Shown piece after piece: positions 19,193 through 29,781 of a stretch of 64,000 nt of DNA (positions within the stretch are counted from its first letter, which is position 1; each line of letters starts with the position of its first letter). Source of the stretch: G965212025 sp965215765 (GTDB lineage Bacteria > Pseudomonadota > Gammaproteobacteria > Poriferisulfidales > Oxydemutatoraceae). The DNA lies in NCBI GenBank assembly GCA_965215765.1, contig OZ244118.1, positions 2,108,001 through 2,172,000 of the forward strand, given 5' to 3'. A model generated the notes under the pieces. It made no database searches and was not told where the DNA came from. It worked only from the letters and a program-made list of their open reading frames with translations. A program made the translations under genes and the position numbers.

Positions 19193-22100
19193 CTATCGTA
19201 CTGCGCCGCCTAAATACACTTTCACACGTAGCGGTATCGCGGTGGAGCCTCCTTCTTGACGCCGTAATGTTGGCAACCCACCGGTGCTGCCAAAGTCCCA
19301 AACAGCTCTGTCCCATTCAGCGTATGTGTCAGCCAACGATCCACACATCCTGCTGAACATTGCGGCCGGCATGGTCAGGCAAACCCGATCTGCGTGGTAG
19401 CTGTTAACAACAGTGCTGCCTTCGCTAAAGCCCACGAGACCACCAATTTTGGTGGTTGTCCCCCTTACTGTGCTAACAATGCTAACTGCGAAAGTGTTAC
19501 TGATGCTGCCTTTGCTAGAGCCCACAAGACCACCAACATACTCATTACCTCTTACCACGTTGTCTGCATAGCTGTTGTTGATGGAACCGGCGCTCTCTCC
19601 CACGAGACCGCCAACTCGTCTTTGCCCGAAAACTGAGCCTGTCGCGTAGCTGTCGCTGATGCTTGAGTTGCCGTCTTGGGATCCCACGAGACCACCGACG
19701 AAGTCAGTACCTGTTACCGTACTGGATGCATAGCTTCGGCTGATGCTGCCTGCGCTACGACCCACGAGACCGCCAACATAATCAGCACCTGTTACTATGC
19801 TGACTGTGTAACAGTCGCTGATGCTTGAGTTGCCGTCTTGGGATCCCACGAGACCACCGACGAAGTCAGTACCTGTTACCGTACTGGATGCATAGCTTCG
19901 GCTGATGCTGCCTGCGCTACGACCCACGAAACCACCGACGAAGTCAGTGCCTGTTACCGTACTAGATGCATAGCTTCGGCTGATGCTGCCGGTGCCAGAA
20001 CCCACGAGACCGCCAACATAATCAGCACCTGTTACTGTGCCTACTGCGTAGCTGTCGCTGATGCTTGAGTTGCCGTCTTGGGATCCCACGAGGCCGCCGA
20101 CATAATTAGCACCTGTTACTGTGCTAGCTGCGTAGCTGTCTCTGATGCTTGAGTTGGCATCCTGGTGTCCCACGAGACCGCCTATATTGTTGCCGAAGCG
20201 ACGGGTTCCAAAAACCGAACCCGTCGCGGAGCTGCCGCTGATGACGCCACCGCTACGACCCACGAGGCCGCCGACATAATTAGCACCTGTTACTGTGCTA
20301 ACTGCGAAGCTGTCGCTGATGCTTGCACCTGGCTCTTGGTGTCCCACGAGACCGCCAACGGAATTAGCACCTGTTACTGTGCTAACTGCGGAGCTGCCGG
20401 TGATGCTTGCGCCTGGGTCTTGGTGTCCCACAATGCCGCCAGTGTCTCTACTGAAGCTACCGGTTCCTAAAACCGAACCCGTTGCTGAACTGCCGCTGAT
20501 GCTGCCTGCGCTTAAACCCACGAGACCGCCAACGGAACGAGCACCTGTTACTGTGTGAACTGCGTAGCTGCCACTGATGCTGCCTGCGCTAAGACCCACG
20601 AGACCGCCAACGGAATCAGCACCTGTTACTGTGTTAACTGCGTAGCTGCCGCTGATGCTTGCGCCGGGGTCTTGTTGTCCCACGAGACCGCCAACGGAAT
20701 CAGCACCTGTTACTGTGTTAACTGCGTAGCTGTCGCTGATGCTTGCGCCGGGGTCTAGGCGTCCCACGAGGCCGCCTATCCTGCTGCCGGCGTCACGGGT
20801 TCCTGAAACTGACCCCGTCGCGGAACTGCCGCTGATGCCGCCGTCGCTTGACCCAACGAGGCCGCCAACCTTATTTTGCCCTGTTACTGTGCTGTCTGCA
20901 TGGCTTCGGCTGACGCTGGCTCCCGCTCCACTTTTTCCCACGAGGCCGCCAGCCTGGGTTCCACCAGAAACCGAACCCATCGCGTAGCCATTGTTTATAT
21001 TCCCGTTGTTCCATCCCACCAGGCCCCCAGCTTCATATTCCCCGGAAACAGAACCTGTAGCGGAGCAGTCCTCTATCACACCTCCGCTGTTGAAACCAAC
21101 CAATGACCCGACACTATAACTCCCGGTCATACGTGAGTCGACCAGTATTACGCCCCTTACCGTCGCACCTTGCGCCAATTTGGAGAACAGACCTACGGCG
21201 TTTGTGTTAACACGATTGATCGCCAGCGAACTGATCACGTAGTTGCCTGTGCTCACGAAAGAACCCATAAATCCATCCTGCTCACCGCTAGCGATCGGTT
21301 CAAAGCCCGCACCATCATTCCAACCCCTGGTTTCACTTGCGTCTATGTCATTCACTAGCACGTAGTGCGCTGTTGGGCTTGAACTGATGTCTTGCAACTG
21401 ACAGAGCCTCTTGATCTGGTAGCGATCGTCTAATGTCCCCTTACCTGTCTGCCCTGCCATCAAGTCTTCACCTGGCACCAGAGAACACACCGTTTCAATG
21501 GTGACAGTGATCATGGTCTTTACACCAGCGGGACTTTCAACTTCCAGCACAAAGCTACCCACACCATAAAAATCAAGCGCAGGGCGAACCACCTCTACCT
21601 CAACAATGCCTCCCGTTTGCGAACCGCTGAACACTACAGCCGCACCCATTGTTATGCGATCCGTACTTGAGAAACTCCACGATAATCCGGCACCGCCAGA
21701 GCCAGGACTATCGGGGTCAGTCGCGCTAAACCTCAGGATGGTTCTGGTCGAACCATCCCATATCATTCCGGTCTGGTCTCTTCTGCCAGCCACCAACGGG
21801 CTCGCGCCCGCAATCCGAACCGGAATCCGGTCAACACTGTCAGAAATATTGTTCTTGAGCACAACATAAAAACCGTTGCCAGCCAGACCCTCGTTGTTCG
21901 CTACCACAAGCGTTACCGGACTGGAGTCAGCCGTGAGCACTCCGCTATTAGTAAACGTTGTGCTGGAGGTGCCGTCTCCGAGGTCAAAGTAGACCAAACC
22001 GTCCAGCGAGCGCGGCACATCTAAAAGAGACCACGTCAAAGTAACAGGTTCCGAAGAGCCCGTGTAGCCTACAGAGAAACCAAAGGTGGTGATGCCCTCA

Positions 22101-24148
22101 ATCCCTGCCGGGCCAAAGTCATCATCCGGGAGGATATAGGGTTGACCAGGCTCAGTCCGAATCAGAATCCGGTCAGCATTGGCAGAAATACCGTTCTTGA
22201 GCACAACATAAAAGCTCTTGCCGGCTAGCTCTTCATTGCCCACTACCACAAGCGTCACCACGCTGGCATCACCCGTGAGCCTTCTTCCGGGATCGGCAAA
22301 CGTTTTGCTGGTCGTGCCGCCTCCGAGATCAAAGTAGACCAAATGACGCAACGTGGACGGCACACCAAAAAGAGACCACGTTAAAGCAACAGGTTGTCCC
22401 GGTGTGCCCTCGTAGCCTACGGAGAAACTAAAGGTGGCGGTGCTCCCAATCCTCGCCGAGACAGTGTCATTCCGGAAGATATAGGGTGCCTTCTCAGTCC
22501 GAACCCGAATCCGGTCATCATTTGCAGAAACATTGTTCTTGAGCACGATATAAAAGCCCAGATCTGCCGTAAGCCTGTCATCGCCCACGACAGCAAGAGT
22601 CGCAACAGAACCATTTGCCTCTCTGCTGGTTGTGCCATCCTCAAGGACAAAATAGAAGAAATCGCCTAGGCGGGATGACTCATCCAAAAGAAGAGACCAC
22701 GTCAAAACAACTGATCCGTCAGGAGACCCCGGGTAATCTGCCTCTAGAGAAAGTTGCGTAACGCCCGTAAAACCTGACCCCACCACTAACTCGGTGGAAC
22801 TTTCAATATACGGCTTCCGGTTCAACTCCGGATTCCGGTTGCTCAGCAATTGCGGCAAGTCCGTAACACTGCCAAAATCCCAAACATTCGTATCCCAACC
22901 CTCGTAACTCAAAGCACTCTCTTGGGAACCAGACGGACAGGTCTTGCTGGACATCGTCGGACAACGCAACTGTGCAAAGGTACGTTCTTCCCCCAAGCCA
23001 TTGTTACGCCCTCTGACAGCATAATAACTGTTACCGGTGTTGGAGCGGGGGCTGAAGCCCACAAGACCGCCAACTTGATCATTCCCGAAAACCGAACCTG
23101 TCGCGTAGGTGTTATTGATGCTGCCGCCTTGGTATCCCACAAGACCACCAACACCGTTACTGATGTCACCGGTTCCAAAAACCGAACCAGTCGCGTAGCT
23201 GTCTCTGATGCTTGAGTTGAAACTCTGTAACCCCGCAAGGCCGCCAACATTTTTTTGCCCGGAAACCGAACCTGTCGCGTAGCCATTGTTTATGTTTCCT
23301 CTGCTCCATCCCACAAGGCCACCAACGTCACCTTGCCCGGAAACCGAGCCCGTCGCGTAGCTGTCTCTGATGCTTGAACCGAATTCTTGCTGCCCCACGA
23401 GACCACCAACTTCATAATCCCCGGAAACCGAACCTGTAGCGGAGCTGTCACTGATGTCGCCACTGTTCCAGCCCACGAGGCCGCCAACGTTGGAACCGGA
23501 ATCAGTGCCCGTTACCGTACCGGCTGCATAGCTTCGGCTAACGCTGGCTCCCTCCTCATTTCTTCCCACGAGACCGCCAACATCTGTTTGCCCGGAAACC
23601 GAACCTGTTGCAGAGCAGCCCTCTATCACACCTTCGTTGTAACCAACCAGTGACCCTACTTTATAACGTCCGGTCGTACGCGAGCCGACCAATACTATGC
23701 CTCGTATCATCGCACCTGCTGCCAAACTGGAGAACAGACCTACGTCTTCCGTATTACTACGACTGATCGTCAGCGAACTGATCACGTGGGTGCTCGCGTT
23801 CACGAAGGAGCCCGAAAATCCATCTTTCGCAAGGCTTGCAATCGGCTCAAAATCGGTAGCCGTACTTGCGTCAATACTGGCCACCAGCAAGTAGTGCGCT
23901 GTTGGGGTCGAACTGATGTCTTGTAATTGACACAGCGTGGCGATTCGATAAGGAGAACTGCTGGTTCCACTCCCCTTCTTCACCTTCATTTCAGGCGTAC
24001 ACCCATCGCCCTCGGGGGCTTGGGCAAAGACGGGCGACAGAACACATGACAAAACAAGTAGCAGGCTGACACGCGCTACCTCTCCAAAACCTGTCAAGAC
24101 CGAACCCGAAACAGCACGTCTGACACAACGAATACCAAGTTTTAGCAT
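19193..24148 (-). CDS. GLUG3: secreted GLUG-repeat protein, 1651 aa
   Basis: The ATG at 24148 is preceded by GGGG with a five-base spacer. The signal peptide (cleavage after SPVFA) is followed by an entry module (DGCTPEMK, then LCQLQDI), a first GLUG block at about residues 150-370 and a cap with WDFGS and PQLL. Three Ig-like modules of about 110 residues follow (TLTWSL and FYVVLKN motifs), then a linker and a long second GLUG block at about residues 1000-1590. That block is rich in near-identical repeats (TVTGADSVGGLVG, SIS-SYA). It ends with a cap that has cysteines and WDFGS, then PLRVKVYLGGAVR. It is probably exported and repeat-extended in the second block. No catalytic motif is seen. 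Confidence 0.9.
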   Translation of the reverse strand: MLKLGIRCVRRAVSGSVLTGFGEVARVSLLLVLSCVLSPVFAQAPEGDGCTPEMKVKKGSGTSSSPYRIATLCQLQDISSTPTAHYLLVASIDASTATDFEPIASLAKDGFSGSFVNASTHVISSLTISRSNTEDVGLFSSLAAGAMIRGIVLVGSRTTGRYKVGSLVGYNEGVIEGCSATGSVSGQTDVGGLVGRNEEGASVSRSYAAGTVTGTDSGSNVGGLVGWNSGDISDSSATGSVSGDYEVGGLVGQQEFGSSIRDSYATGSVSGQGDVGGLVGWSRGNINNGYATGSVSGQKNVGGLAGLQSFNSSIRDSYATGSVFGTGDISNGVGGLVGYQGGSINNTYATGSVFGNDQVGGLVGFSPRSNTGNSYYAVRGRNNGLGEERTFAQLRCPTMSSKTCPSGSQESALSYEGWDTNVWDFGSVTDLPQLLSNRNPELNRKPYIESSTELVVGSGFTGVTQLSLEADYPGSPDGSVVLTWSLLLDESSRLGDFFYFVLEDGTTSREANGSVATLAVVGDDRLTADLGFYIVLKNNVSANDDRIRVRTEKAPYIFRNDTVSARIGSTATFSFSVGYEGTPGQPVALTWSLFGVPSTLRHLVYFDLGGGTTSKTFADPGRRLTGDASVVTLVVVGNEELAGKSFYVVLKNGISANADRILIRTEPGQPYILPDDDFGPAGIEGITTFGFSVGYTGSSEPVTLTWSLLDVPRSLDGLVYFDLGDGTSSTTFTNSGVLTADSSPVTLVVANNEGLAGNGFYVVLKNNISDSVDRIPVRIAGASPLVAGRRDQTGMIWDGSTRTILRFSATDPDSPGSGGAGLSWSFSSTDRITMGAAVVFSGSQTGGIVEVEVVRPALDFYGVGSFVLEVESPAGVKTMITVTIETVCSLVPGEDLMAGQTGKGTLDDRYQIKRLCQLQDISSSPTAHYVLVNDIDASETRGWNDGAGFEPIASGEQDGFMGSFVSTGNYVISSLAINRVNTNAVGLFSKLAQGATVRGVILVDSRMTGSYSVGSLVGFNSGGVIEDCSATGSVSGEYEAGGLVGWNNGNINNGYAMGSVSGGTQAGGLVGKSGAGASVSRSHADSTVTGQNKVGGLVGSSDGGISGSSATGSVSGTRDAGSRIGGLVGRLDPGASISDSYAVNTVTGADSVGGLVGQQDPGASISGSYAVNTVTGADSVGGLVGLSAGSISGSYAVHTVTGARSVGGLVGLSAGSISGSSATGSVLGTGSFSRDTGGIVGHQDPGASITGSSAVSTVTGANSVGGLVGHQEPGASISDSFAVSTVTGANYVGGLVGRSGGVISGSSATGSVFGTRRFGNNIGGLVGHQDANSSIRDSYAASTVTGANYVGGLVGSQDGNSSISDSYAVGTVTGADYVGGLVGSGTGSISRSYASSTVTGTDFVGGFVGRSAGSISRSYASSTVTGTDFVGGLVGSQDGNSSISDCYTVSIVTGADYVGGLVGRSAGSISRSYASSTVTGTDFVGGLVGSQDGNSSISDSYATGSVFGQRRVGGLVGESAGSINNSYADNVVRGNEYVGGLVGSSKGSISNTFAVSIVSTVRGTTTKIGGLVGFSEGSTVVNSYHADRVCLTMPAAMFSRMCGSLADTYAEWDRAVWDFGSTGGLPTLRRQEGGSTAIPLRVKVYLGGAVR
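19640..20140 (-). repeat. Tandem 162-bp GLUG units in GLUG3
   Basis: A segment of about 110 bp beginning at the TTGAGTTGCCGTC landmark recurs at 19663 and 19825 (offset 162 bp, 54 codons), with related units to about 20140. Each unit holds two GLUG repeats. The offset keeps the reading frame. Confidence 0.65.
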
Positions 24149-24400
24149 AAGCACCCCAAAAACTAATGATAACGAACGGAAGTCACCAAGCGACTATACC
24201 CATGTTGTGACGCAGTGCAAAGCAACGACGAGACTTTCATTCAAGCCTGCTATCCTACTACTTTATAGACCAGATGAAAACACAACAAGCGAAATATCTG
24301 CGACCCAGTAAAGCCTGGTCAAATAGCAAGCTGTCAATGGCGCGCTTTAACCCTTTGCGGGCAGGAGGGGAACAGAACGGAAAACAACAACCTGGCTCCT
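24149..24400 (-). promoter_or_regulatory. Conserved promoter block of GLUG3
   Basis: TTGACC (24322-24317), 18 bases, then GATATT (24298-24293) on the minus strand. The second -10-like element is TAGGAT here (24257-24252). The GCCA/TGGC leader hairpin is not preserved in this copy. Confidence 0.5.
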
Positions 24401-25140
24401 CATCAGGTTATATGACTGTACGGGAGCTTCCGGACGCGTCGTGCATATGCGCAGAGTACGGCGTCCAGCCGCCCAGGGTCATCAGTGGCTACTCGGGAAA
24501 TATGTGGCAATGGCAAGCGGGGTGGGCTGCGTCTGACGACGAAAAACGTCGGCGAATCCTCTGGTAGAGGATTTGTAGGGTTTGCGGCTTTCCGGCCGGA
24601 AAAGCTCGTTGAAACGGCACCAGAACACCAAAACATTGGCAGGGACGCTGATTGACCTAAATTGCAGAATAGCCGAGGAGCAGAGGCCGAGCCCATGATG
24701 ATTAGCGCAAGTGCGCCTGGTATGACCTGAAAACAAAAGAGCATGGGCGGGCTGCTGCATACCATTGGTTGGGCTGAGGCTGACGCGGAAAACGTTGGCG
24801 AACTCTTTAGGTAGAGGATTTGTAGGATTTGCGGCTTTCCGTTCGGAAAAGCTCGTTGAAACGGCACCAGAACACCAAAACATTGGCGGGGACGCTGATT
24901 GACCTAAATTGCAGAATAGCCGAGGAGCAGAGGCCGAGCCCGTGATGATTAGCGCAAGTGCGCCTGGTATGACCTGAAAACAAAAGAGCATGGGCGGGCT
25001 GCTGCATACCATTGGTTGGGCTGAGGCTGACGCGGAAAACGTTGGCGAACTCTTTAGGTAGAGGGTTTGTAGGGTTTGCGGCTTTCCGGCCGGAAAAGTT
25101 CGTTGAAACGGCACCAGAACACCAAAGCATTGCCGGGGAC
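24401..25140. repeat. R247 repeat array, about 2.6 units
   Basis: A unit of 246-247 bp recurs with ACGT landmarks at 24546, 24792 and about 25039. Each unit contains TTTCCGGCCGGAAAAG-like and CATGGGCGGGCTGCTGC segments. The same family is found singly at about 4920-5215 and 61400-61640, where it leads into the R114 array. No coding function is evident. A short R-up/A-module segment precedes it (24401-24500). Confidence 0.75.
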
Positions 25141-25286
25141 GCTGGATGTGTGCCACCAAGCCGGTACACCAACCACCAGCATTCAGGATTATCTCGGGAC
25201 GAATACCTATTCGCGTGTCTTTCTGCGCTTCACTCGCGCCTTTCTGTCCTGCCTCTTTTGCTATCCCGAGGGGTCGGCTGTACTCC
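25141..25286. other. 3' block of GLUG4 with candidate stem-loop
   Basis: CTCGGGA (25193-25199) and TCCCGAG (25264-25270) are complementary across a 64-base loop. The pair is also found 3' of GLUG8 (44573-44579 and 44643-44649). Downstream of GLUG5 both arms are changed together to CTCGGGG and CCCCGAG. It is not a classical terminator, because no T run follows on the minus strand. Confidence 0.35.
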
Positions 25287-28200
25287 CTACCGTACTGCGC
25301 CTCCCAAATACACCTTCACACGCAGCGGTCTTGTGAGTGCGGGGGAGTCTTCTTTTCGAACCCGAATCGTAACCCGGGCGACATCGTCAGAAATATTGTT
25401 CTTGAGCACAACGTTAAAACTTCTGCCTGACAACTCCTCATTGCCCACTACCACAAGCGTTGCCTTTCTGGCACCACTCGTGAGCACTGAGGGATCAGTA
25501 AACGCTGTGCTGTACTTGCCATCTCCGAGGTCAAAGTAGACCAAATGGGGCGGCGCATCTTCGATAGACCACATCAAAGTAACTGGAACCGGGGAACCCG
25601 TGTAGCCCACAGAGAAACTAATGATGGAGGTTCTCCCAACCAATGCCGGGCGAATTTCATCATCCCCGAGAATATTAGGTGGGCCCACCTCAGTCCGAAC
25701 CTGAATCCGGTCGACATTTGCAGAAATATTGTTCTTGAGCACAACGTAAAAGATATTGCCTGCCGGCTCCTCATTGCCCACTACCACAAGCGTTACCGGG
25801 CTGGCACCACTCGTGAGCACTGAGGGATCAGTAAACGTTTCGCTGGACTTGCCATCTCCGAGATCAAAGTAGATAAAGTCACGCAGCAAGTCCGGCACAT
25901 CTTCGAGAGACCACGTCAAAGTAACTGGAACCGAGGAACCCGTGTAGCCCACAGAGAAATCAATGATGGAGGTTCTCCCAACCAATGCCGGGCGAATGTC
26001 ATCATCCCCGAGAATATTAGGTGGTTCCACCTCAACCTGAACCCGAACCCGGTCATCATTGGCAGAAACATTGTTCTTGAGCACAACGTAAAAGCTCCTG
26101 CCTGCCATATTGCCAACCACCACAAGCGTTACCAGGCTGGCAGTACCCGTGAGCTTTCCGGAATCAGTAACCGTTGTGCCGGTTGTATCATTTCCGAGGT
26201 CAAGGTAGACCAAATGACGCAGCGGGGTCGACACATCTTCGAGAGACCACGTCAAAGTAACCGGTTGTTCTGCAGGACCCGCATAACCTACAGAGAAGCT
26301 AAAGGTGGTGATGCCCTCAACCGGTGCCAAACGAATGTCCTCATCCGGGCGGATATAGGGTTTCTCCTCCTCAATCCGAACCCGAATCCGGTCATCATTG
26401 GCAGAAACATTGCTCTTGAGCACAACATGAAAACTCTTGCCTGCCAACCCTACATTACCCACTACCACAAGCGTTGCCTTACTGGCACCGTCCGTGCGCT
26501 TTCTGGAATCAGTAAATGTTGTGCTCGTCGTACCGCCTTCGAGATCAAAGTAGACCAAATGACGCAGCGAGGTCGGTACGCCGGAAAGAGACCACGTCAG
26601 AATGACAAATTCTCCTGAAGGACCCAGGTAATCTGCCACCAGAGAAAATTGCGTGGTGCCCATAGAACCTGTCATCACCACCAAGTCGGCAGAACCTTTG
26701 ACATACGGCTTCAGGTTCAACTCCGAATTCCGGTTGCTCGACAATTGCGGCAATTCCGTAGTACTGCCAAAATCCCAAACACTCGTATCCCAATCCTCGT
26801 AAGTCCTTTGGTCTGAGCCCGGCAGACTACAGGTCGCACTGGCCACCATCGGACAACGCAATTGCGTAAAAGTGCGTTCTGCCCCAAAGCCATTGCTTTG
26901 CCCTCTGGCAGCATAATAGCTGTTAGCGATGTTTCCGTTACTCTGACCAACAAGGCCGCCAACTTCTTCACCTCGCCCGGAAACCGAACCTGTCGCGTAG
27001 CTGTCTCTGATGTCACTGCCATCCCCCTCGCTTCCCACAAGGCCGCCAACTATATTATTCCCGGAAACCAAACCCGTCGCGTAACTGACGCTGATGACAC
27101 CACTGCTTCCTCCCACAAGACCGCCAACTTGATCATCCCCGGAGACCGAGCCCGTCGCGTAACTGACGCTGATGACACCACTGCTTCCTCCCACAAGACC
27201 GCCAACTTGATCATCCCCGGAAACCGAACCCGTCGCGTAACTTTCTCTGATGCTTGAGTCGCGTTCTTGGGCTCCCACGAGGCCGCCAACATTATTGCCT
27301 CTTCCAGAAACCGAACCCGTCGCGTAGTTGCCTGTGATACTTGCTTTGGAATCCAAGCTTCCCACGAAGCCGCCAACATTCTTCGCTCCGACAACCGAAC
27401 CCGTCGCGTAGTTGCCTGTGATACTTGCTTTGGAATCCAAGCTTCCCACGAAGCCGCCAACATTCTTCGCTCCGACAACCGAACCCGTCGCGTAGCTGTT
27501 ATTTGTGTCTCCGCTGTTTCTGCCCACAAGACCGCCAACATTCTCCGCTCCGAAAACCGAACCCGTCGCGTAGCTGACGCTGATGTCGCCAAAGGAGGTA
27601 ACGTTTCCCGCCAGGCCGCCAACTTGGTCTTTACCGGAAACTAAACCCGTCGCGTAGCTGTTGCTGATGTCTGACATGGTTCCCATGAGTCCCACCAAGC
27701 CGCCAACCTCATCTACCCCGGAAACCGAACCCGACGCATAGCTGTCGCGGATGTTGCCTCTGTTACTTCCCACAAGGCCGCCAACCTCACCTACCCCGGA
27801 AACCGAACCCGTCGCAGAGCTGCCGCTGATGTCTGAGTTGAGTCCCTTGTTTCCCACCAGGCCGCCAACTTTGTCTTTACCGGAAACTAAACCCGACGCG
27901 TAGCTGTTGCTGATGTCTGACCTGGTTCCCATGAGTCCCACCAAGCCGCCAACCTCATTTACCCCGGAAACCGAACCCGACGCGTAGCTGTCGCGGATAC
28001 TACCTCTGCTAGAGCCAACCAGTGACCCTGTGCCCGCCCGCCCGGTCGTACGCGAGCCGACCAGTCTTATGCCGTCTATCTTCCCATTTTTTGCCAATCT
28101 GGAGAACAGACCCACGTATTCTGTACTACTGCTATTGATCGTCAGCGAACTGATCACGTGTTTGCCCGTGCTCACGAAAGAACCCGAAAATCCACCATCC

Positions 28201-28538
28201 ACATTAAGTGCGATCGGCTTAAAACCCGCGCCACCATTCCAATCCTTGGTCGCACTCGCGTCAACGTTGTCCATTAGCACGTAGTGCTTTTTTGGGTTTG
28301 AACTGATGTCTTGCAACTGGCAGAGCGTCCTGATTTCGTAAGGAACGGCTTCGCTGCCACTCCCCTCCTTCACCTTCATTTCAGGCGTACAGCCATCGCC
28401 CTCGAAGGCTTGGGCAAAGGCAGGCGACAGAGCGCAGGACAAAACAAGCAGCAGGCTGACACACGCTGCCTTTCCAAAATCTGTCAACCCCGCGCCTGAA
28501 ACCGCACGTCTGACACAATGAACACCAAATTCTTGCAT
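25287..28538 (-). CDS. GLUG4: secreted GLUG-repeat protein, 1083 aa
   Basis: The ATG at 28538 follows GGAG with a five-base spacer; the longer frame back to 28562 would need a TTG and has no ribosome site. The signal peptide begins MQEFGVHCVRR and ends in AFA. The entry module has Cys in DGCTP and in LCQLQDI. A single GLUG block occupies about residues 140-520, with repeats such as YATGSVSG and VGGLVG. The cap carries two Cys and WDFGS. Five Ig-like modules of about 110 residues follow (about 600-1060), with LTWSL and VVLKNN signatures, and the end is PLRVKVYLGGAVR. Two adjacent pairs of GLUG repeats near 27.1 and 27.4 kb are almost identical, a sign of recent duplication. Its order (one GLUG block, then a stalk of Ig-like modules) suggests a surface protein held away from the cell. 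Confidence 0.9.
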   Translation of the reverse strand: MQEFGVHCVRRAVSGAGLTDFGKAACVSLLLVLSCALSPAFAQAFEGDGCTPEMKVKEGSGSEAVPYEIRTLCQLQDISSNPKKHYVLMDNVDASATKDWNGGAGFKPIALNVDGGFSGSFVSTGKHVISSLTINSSSTEYVGLFSRLAKNGKIDGIRLVGSRTTGRAGTGSLVGSSRGSIRDSYASGSVSGVNEVGGLVGLMGTRSDISNSYASGLVSGKDKVGGLVGNKGLNSDISGSSATGSVSGVGEVGGLVGSNRGNIRDSYASGSVSGVDEVGGLVGLMGTMSDISNSYATGLVSGKDQVGGLAGNVTSFGDISVSYATGSVFGAENVGGLVGRNSGDTNNSYATGSVVGAKNVGGFVGSLDSKASITGNYATGSVVGAKNVGGFVGSLDSKASITGNYATGSVSGRGNNVGGLVGAQERDSSIRESYATGSVSGDDQVGGLVGGSSGVISVSYATGSVSGDDQVGGLVGGSSGVISVSYATGLVSGNNIVGGLVGSEGDGSDIRDSYATGSVSGRGEEVGGLVGQSNGNIANSYYAARGQSNGFGAERTFTQLRCPMVASATCSLPGSDQRTYEDWDTSVWDFGSTTELPQLSSNRNSELNLKPYVKGSADLVVMTGSMGTTQFSLVADYLGPSGEFVILTWSLSGVPTSLRHLVYFDLEGGTTSTTFTDSRKRTDGASKATLVVVGNVGLAGKSFHVVLKSNVSANDDRIRVRIEEEKPYIRPDEDIRLAPVEGITTFSFSVGYAGPAEQPVTLTWSLEDVSTPLRHLVYLDLGNDTTGTTVTDSGKLTGTASLVTLVVVGNMAGRSFYVVLKNNVSANDDRVRVQVEVEPPNILGDDDIRPALVGRTSIIDFSVGYTGSSVPVTLTWSLEDVPDLLRDFIYFDLGDGKSSETFTDPSVLTSGASPVTLVVVGNEEPAGNIFYVVLKNNISANVDRIQVRTEVGPPNILGDDEIRPALVGRTSIISFSVGYTGSPVPVTLMWSIEDAPPHLVYFDLGDGKYSTAFTDPSVLTSGARKATLVVVGNEELSGRSFNVVLKNNISDDVARVTIRVRKEDSPALTRPLRVKVYLGGAVR

Positions 28539-28790
28539 GAGCACTCCAACAACCAATAACAACGAACCTTAAGGCGTGAAGCTACGACACGCCATGTTGC
28601 GGCGCAAGTCAAAGCACCGACTAGGTCTTACGATCAACTCCGCCATTCTACTACTTTTTGGCTAGATGAAAACACAACAAGCGAAATATCCGCGACCCAG
28701 TAAAGCCTGGTCAAACAGCAAGCTGTTAATGGCGCGCTTTAACCCTTTGCGGGCAGGAGGGAAGCAGAACAGGAAGCAACGACCTGGCTT
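28539..28790 (-). promoter_or_regulatory. Conserved promoter block of GLUG4
   Basis: TTGACC (28714-28709), 18 bases, GATATT (28690-28685) and TAGAAT (28650-28645) on the minus strand. The ribosome site GGAG lies directly before the ATG. Confidence 0.5.
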
Positions 28791-29781
28791 TCCGTCAGGT
28801 TATGTGGCTGTACGGGAGCTTCCGGGCTCGTCATGCGTCTGCGCAGAGTACGGCGTCCGGCCACCCGGGGTCATCAGTGCCCGCTCGGGAAATGAGCGAT
28901 GGCAAAAGGTGCCCGGGGCGACCGGGCAGCACGGATGCTTATTCTCCTTCGCCCCCGAGGTATATGCCTGGATGCAGTTTCACCCTGGCAGACCGTCAAA
29001 AAATGCTTCGCAAACCTGCGGGAAATGAGCGATGGCAAAAGGTGCCCGGGAGCGACCGGGCAGCACGGATGCTTATCCTCCTTCGCCCCCGGGGTATATG
29101 CCTGGATGCAGTTTCACCCTGACAGACCGCCAAAAAATGCTTCGCAAACCTGCGCGAAATGAGCAATGGCAAAAGGTGCCTGGGGCGACCGACAGCACGA
29201 ATACTTATTCTCCTTCGACCCCGAGTTATATGCCTGGATGCAGTTTCACCCTGACAGACCGCCAAAAAATGCTTCGCAAACCTGCGCGAAATGAGCGATG
29301 GCAAAAGGTGCCTGGGGCGACCGACAGCACGAATACTTATTCTCCTTCGACCCCGGGGTATATGACCGGATGCGGTTTCCATATATTCGCGCGTTGCCAC
29401 TCATGGCGTGGCAGGAGGGAAGCAGAACGGAAAACAACGGCTTGGCTCCTTGTCAGGTTATATGGCTGTACGGGAGCTTCCGGACGCATCGTGCATCTGC
29501 TCAGAGCACGGCGTCCAGCCACCCGAGGTCATCAGTGGCCGCTCGCGAAATGAGCGATGGCAAAAGGTGCCTGGGAGCGACCGGGCAGCACAGATGCTTA
29601 TCCTCCTTCGCCCCCGGGGTATATGACCGGATGCAGTTTCCATATATTCGCGCCTTGCCACTCATGGCGTGGCACAAAGAAAATATTTGTCCGCCAACAG
29701 GCAAGGCCGGGAACATCTTCAAAAGAGCCCCCCGACGGCACGGGAGCAAAAGGCACACCAGACAGTCAGTTGGCTGGTGCC
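28791..29781. repeat. R306 family: one A module and four B modules, then DUF3108 3' flank
   Basis: Here the B module alone is repeated: the AAAAGGTGCC landmark falls near 28906, 29038, 29171 and 29303 (132-134 bp apart), with another at 29562 after an interposed A module. Several copies have diverged from the main array (for example CCCCCG for TCCCGG). 29650-29781 is the DUF3108 3' flank with the TGCCAC/GTGGCA hairpin. No gene is seen. Confidence 0.75.
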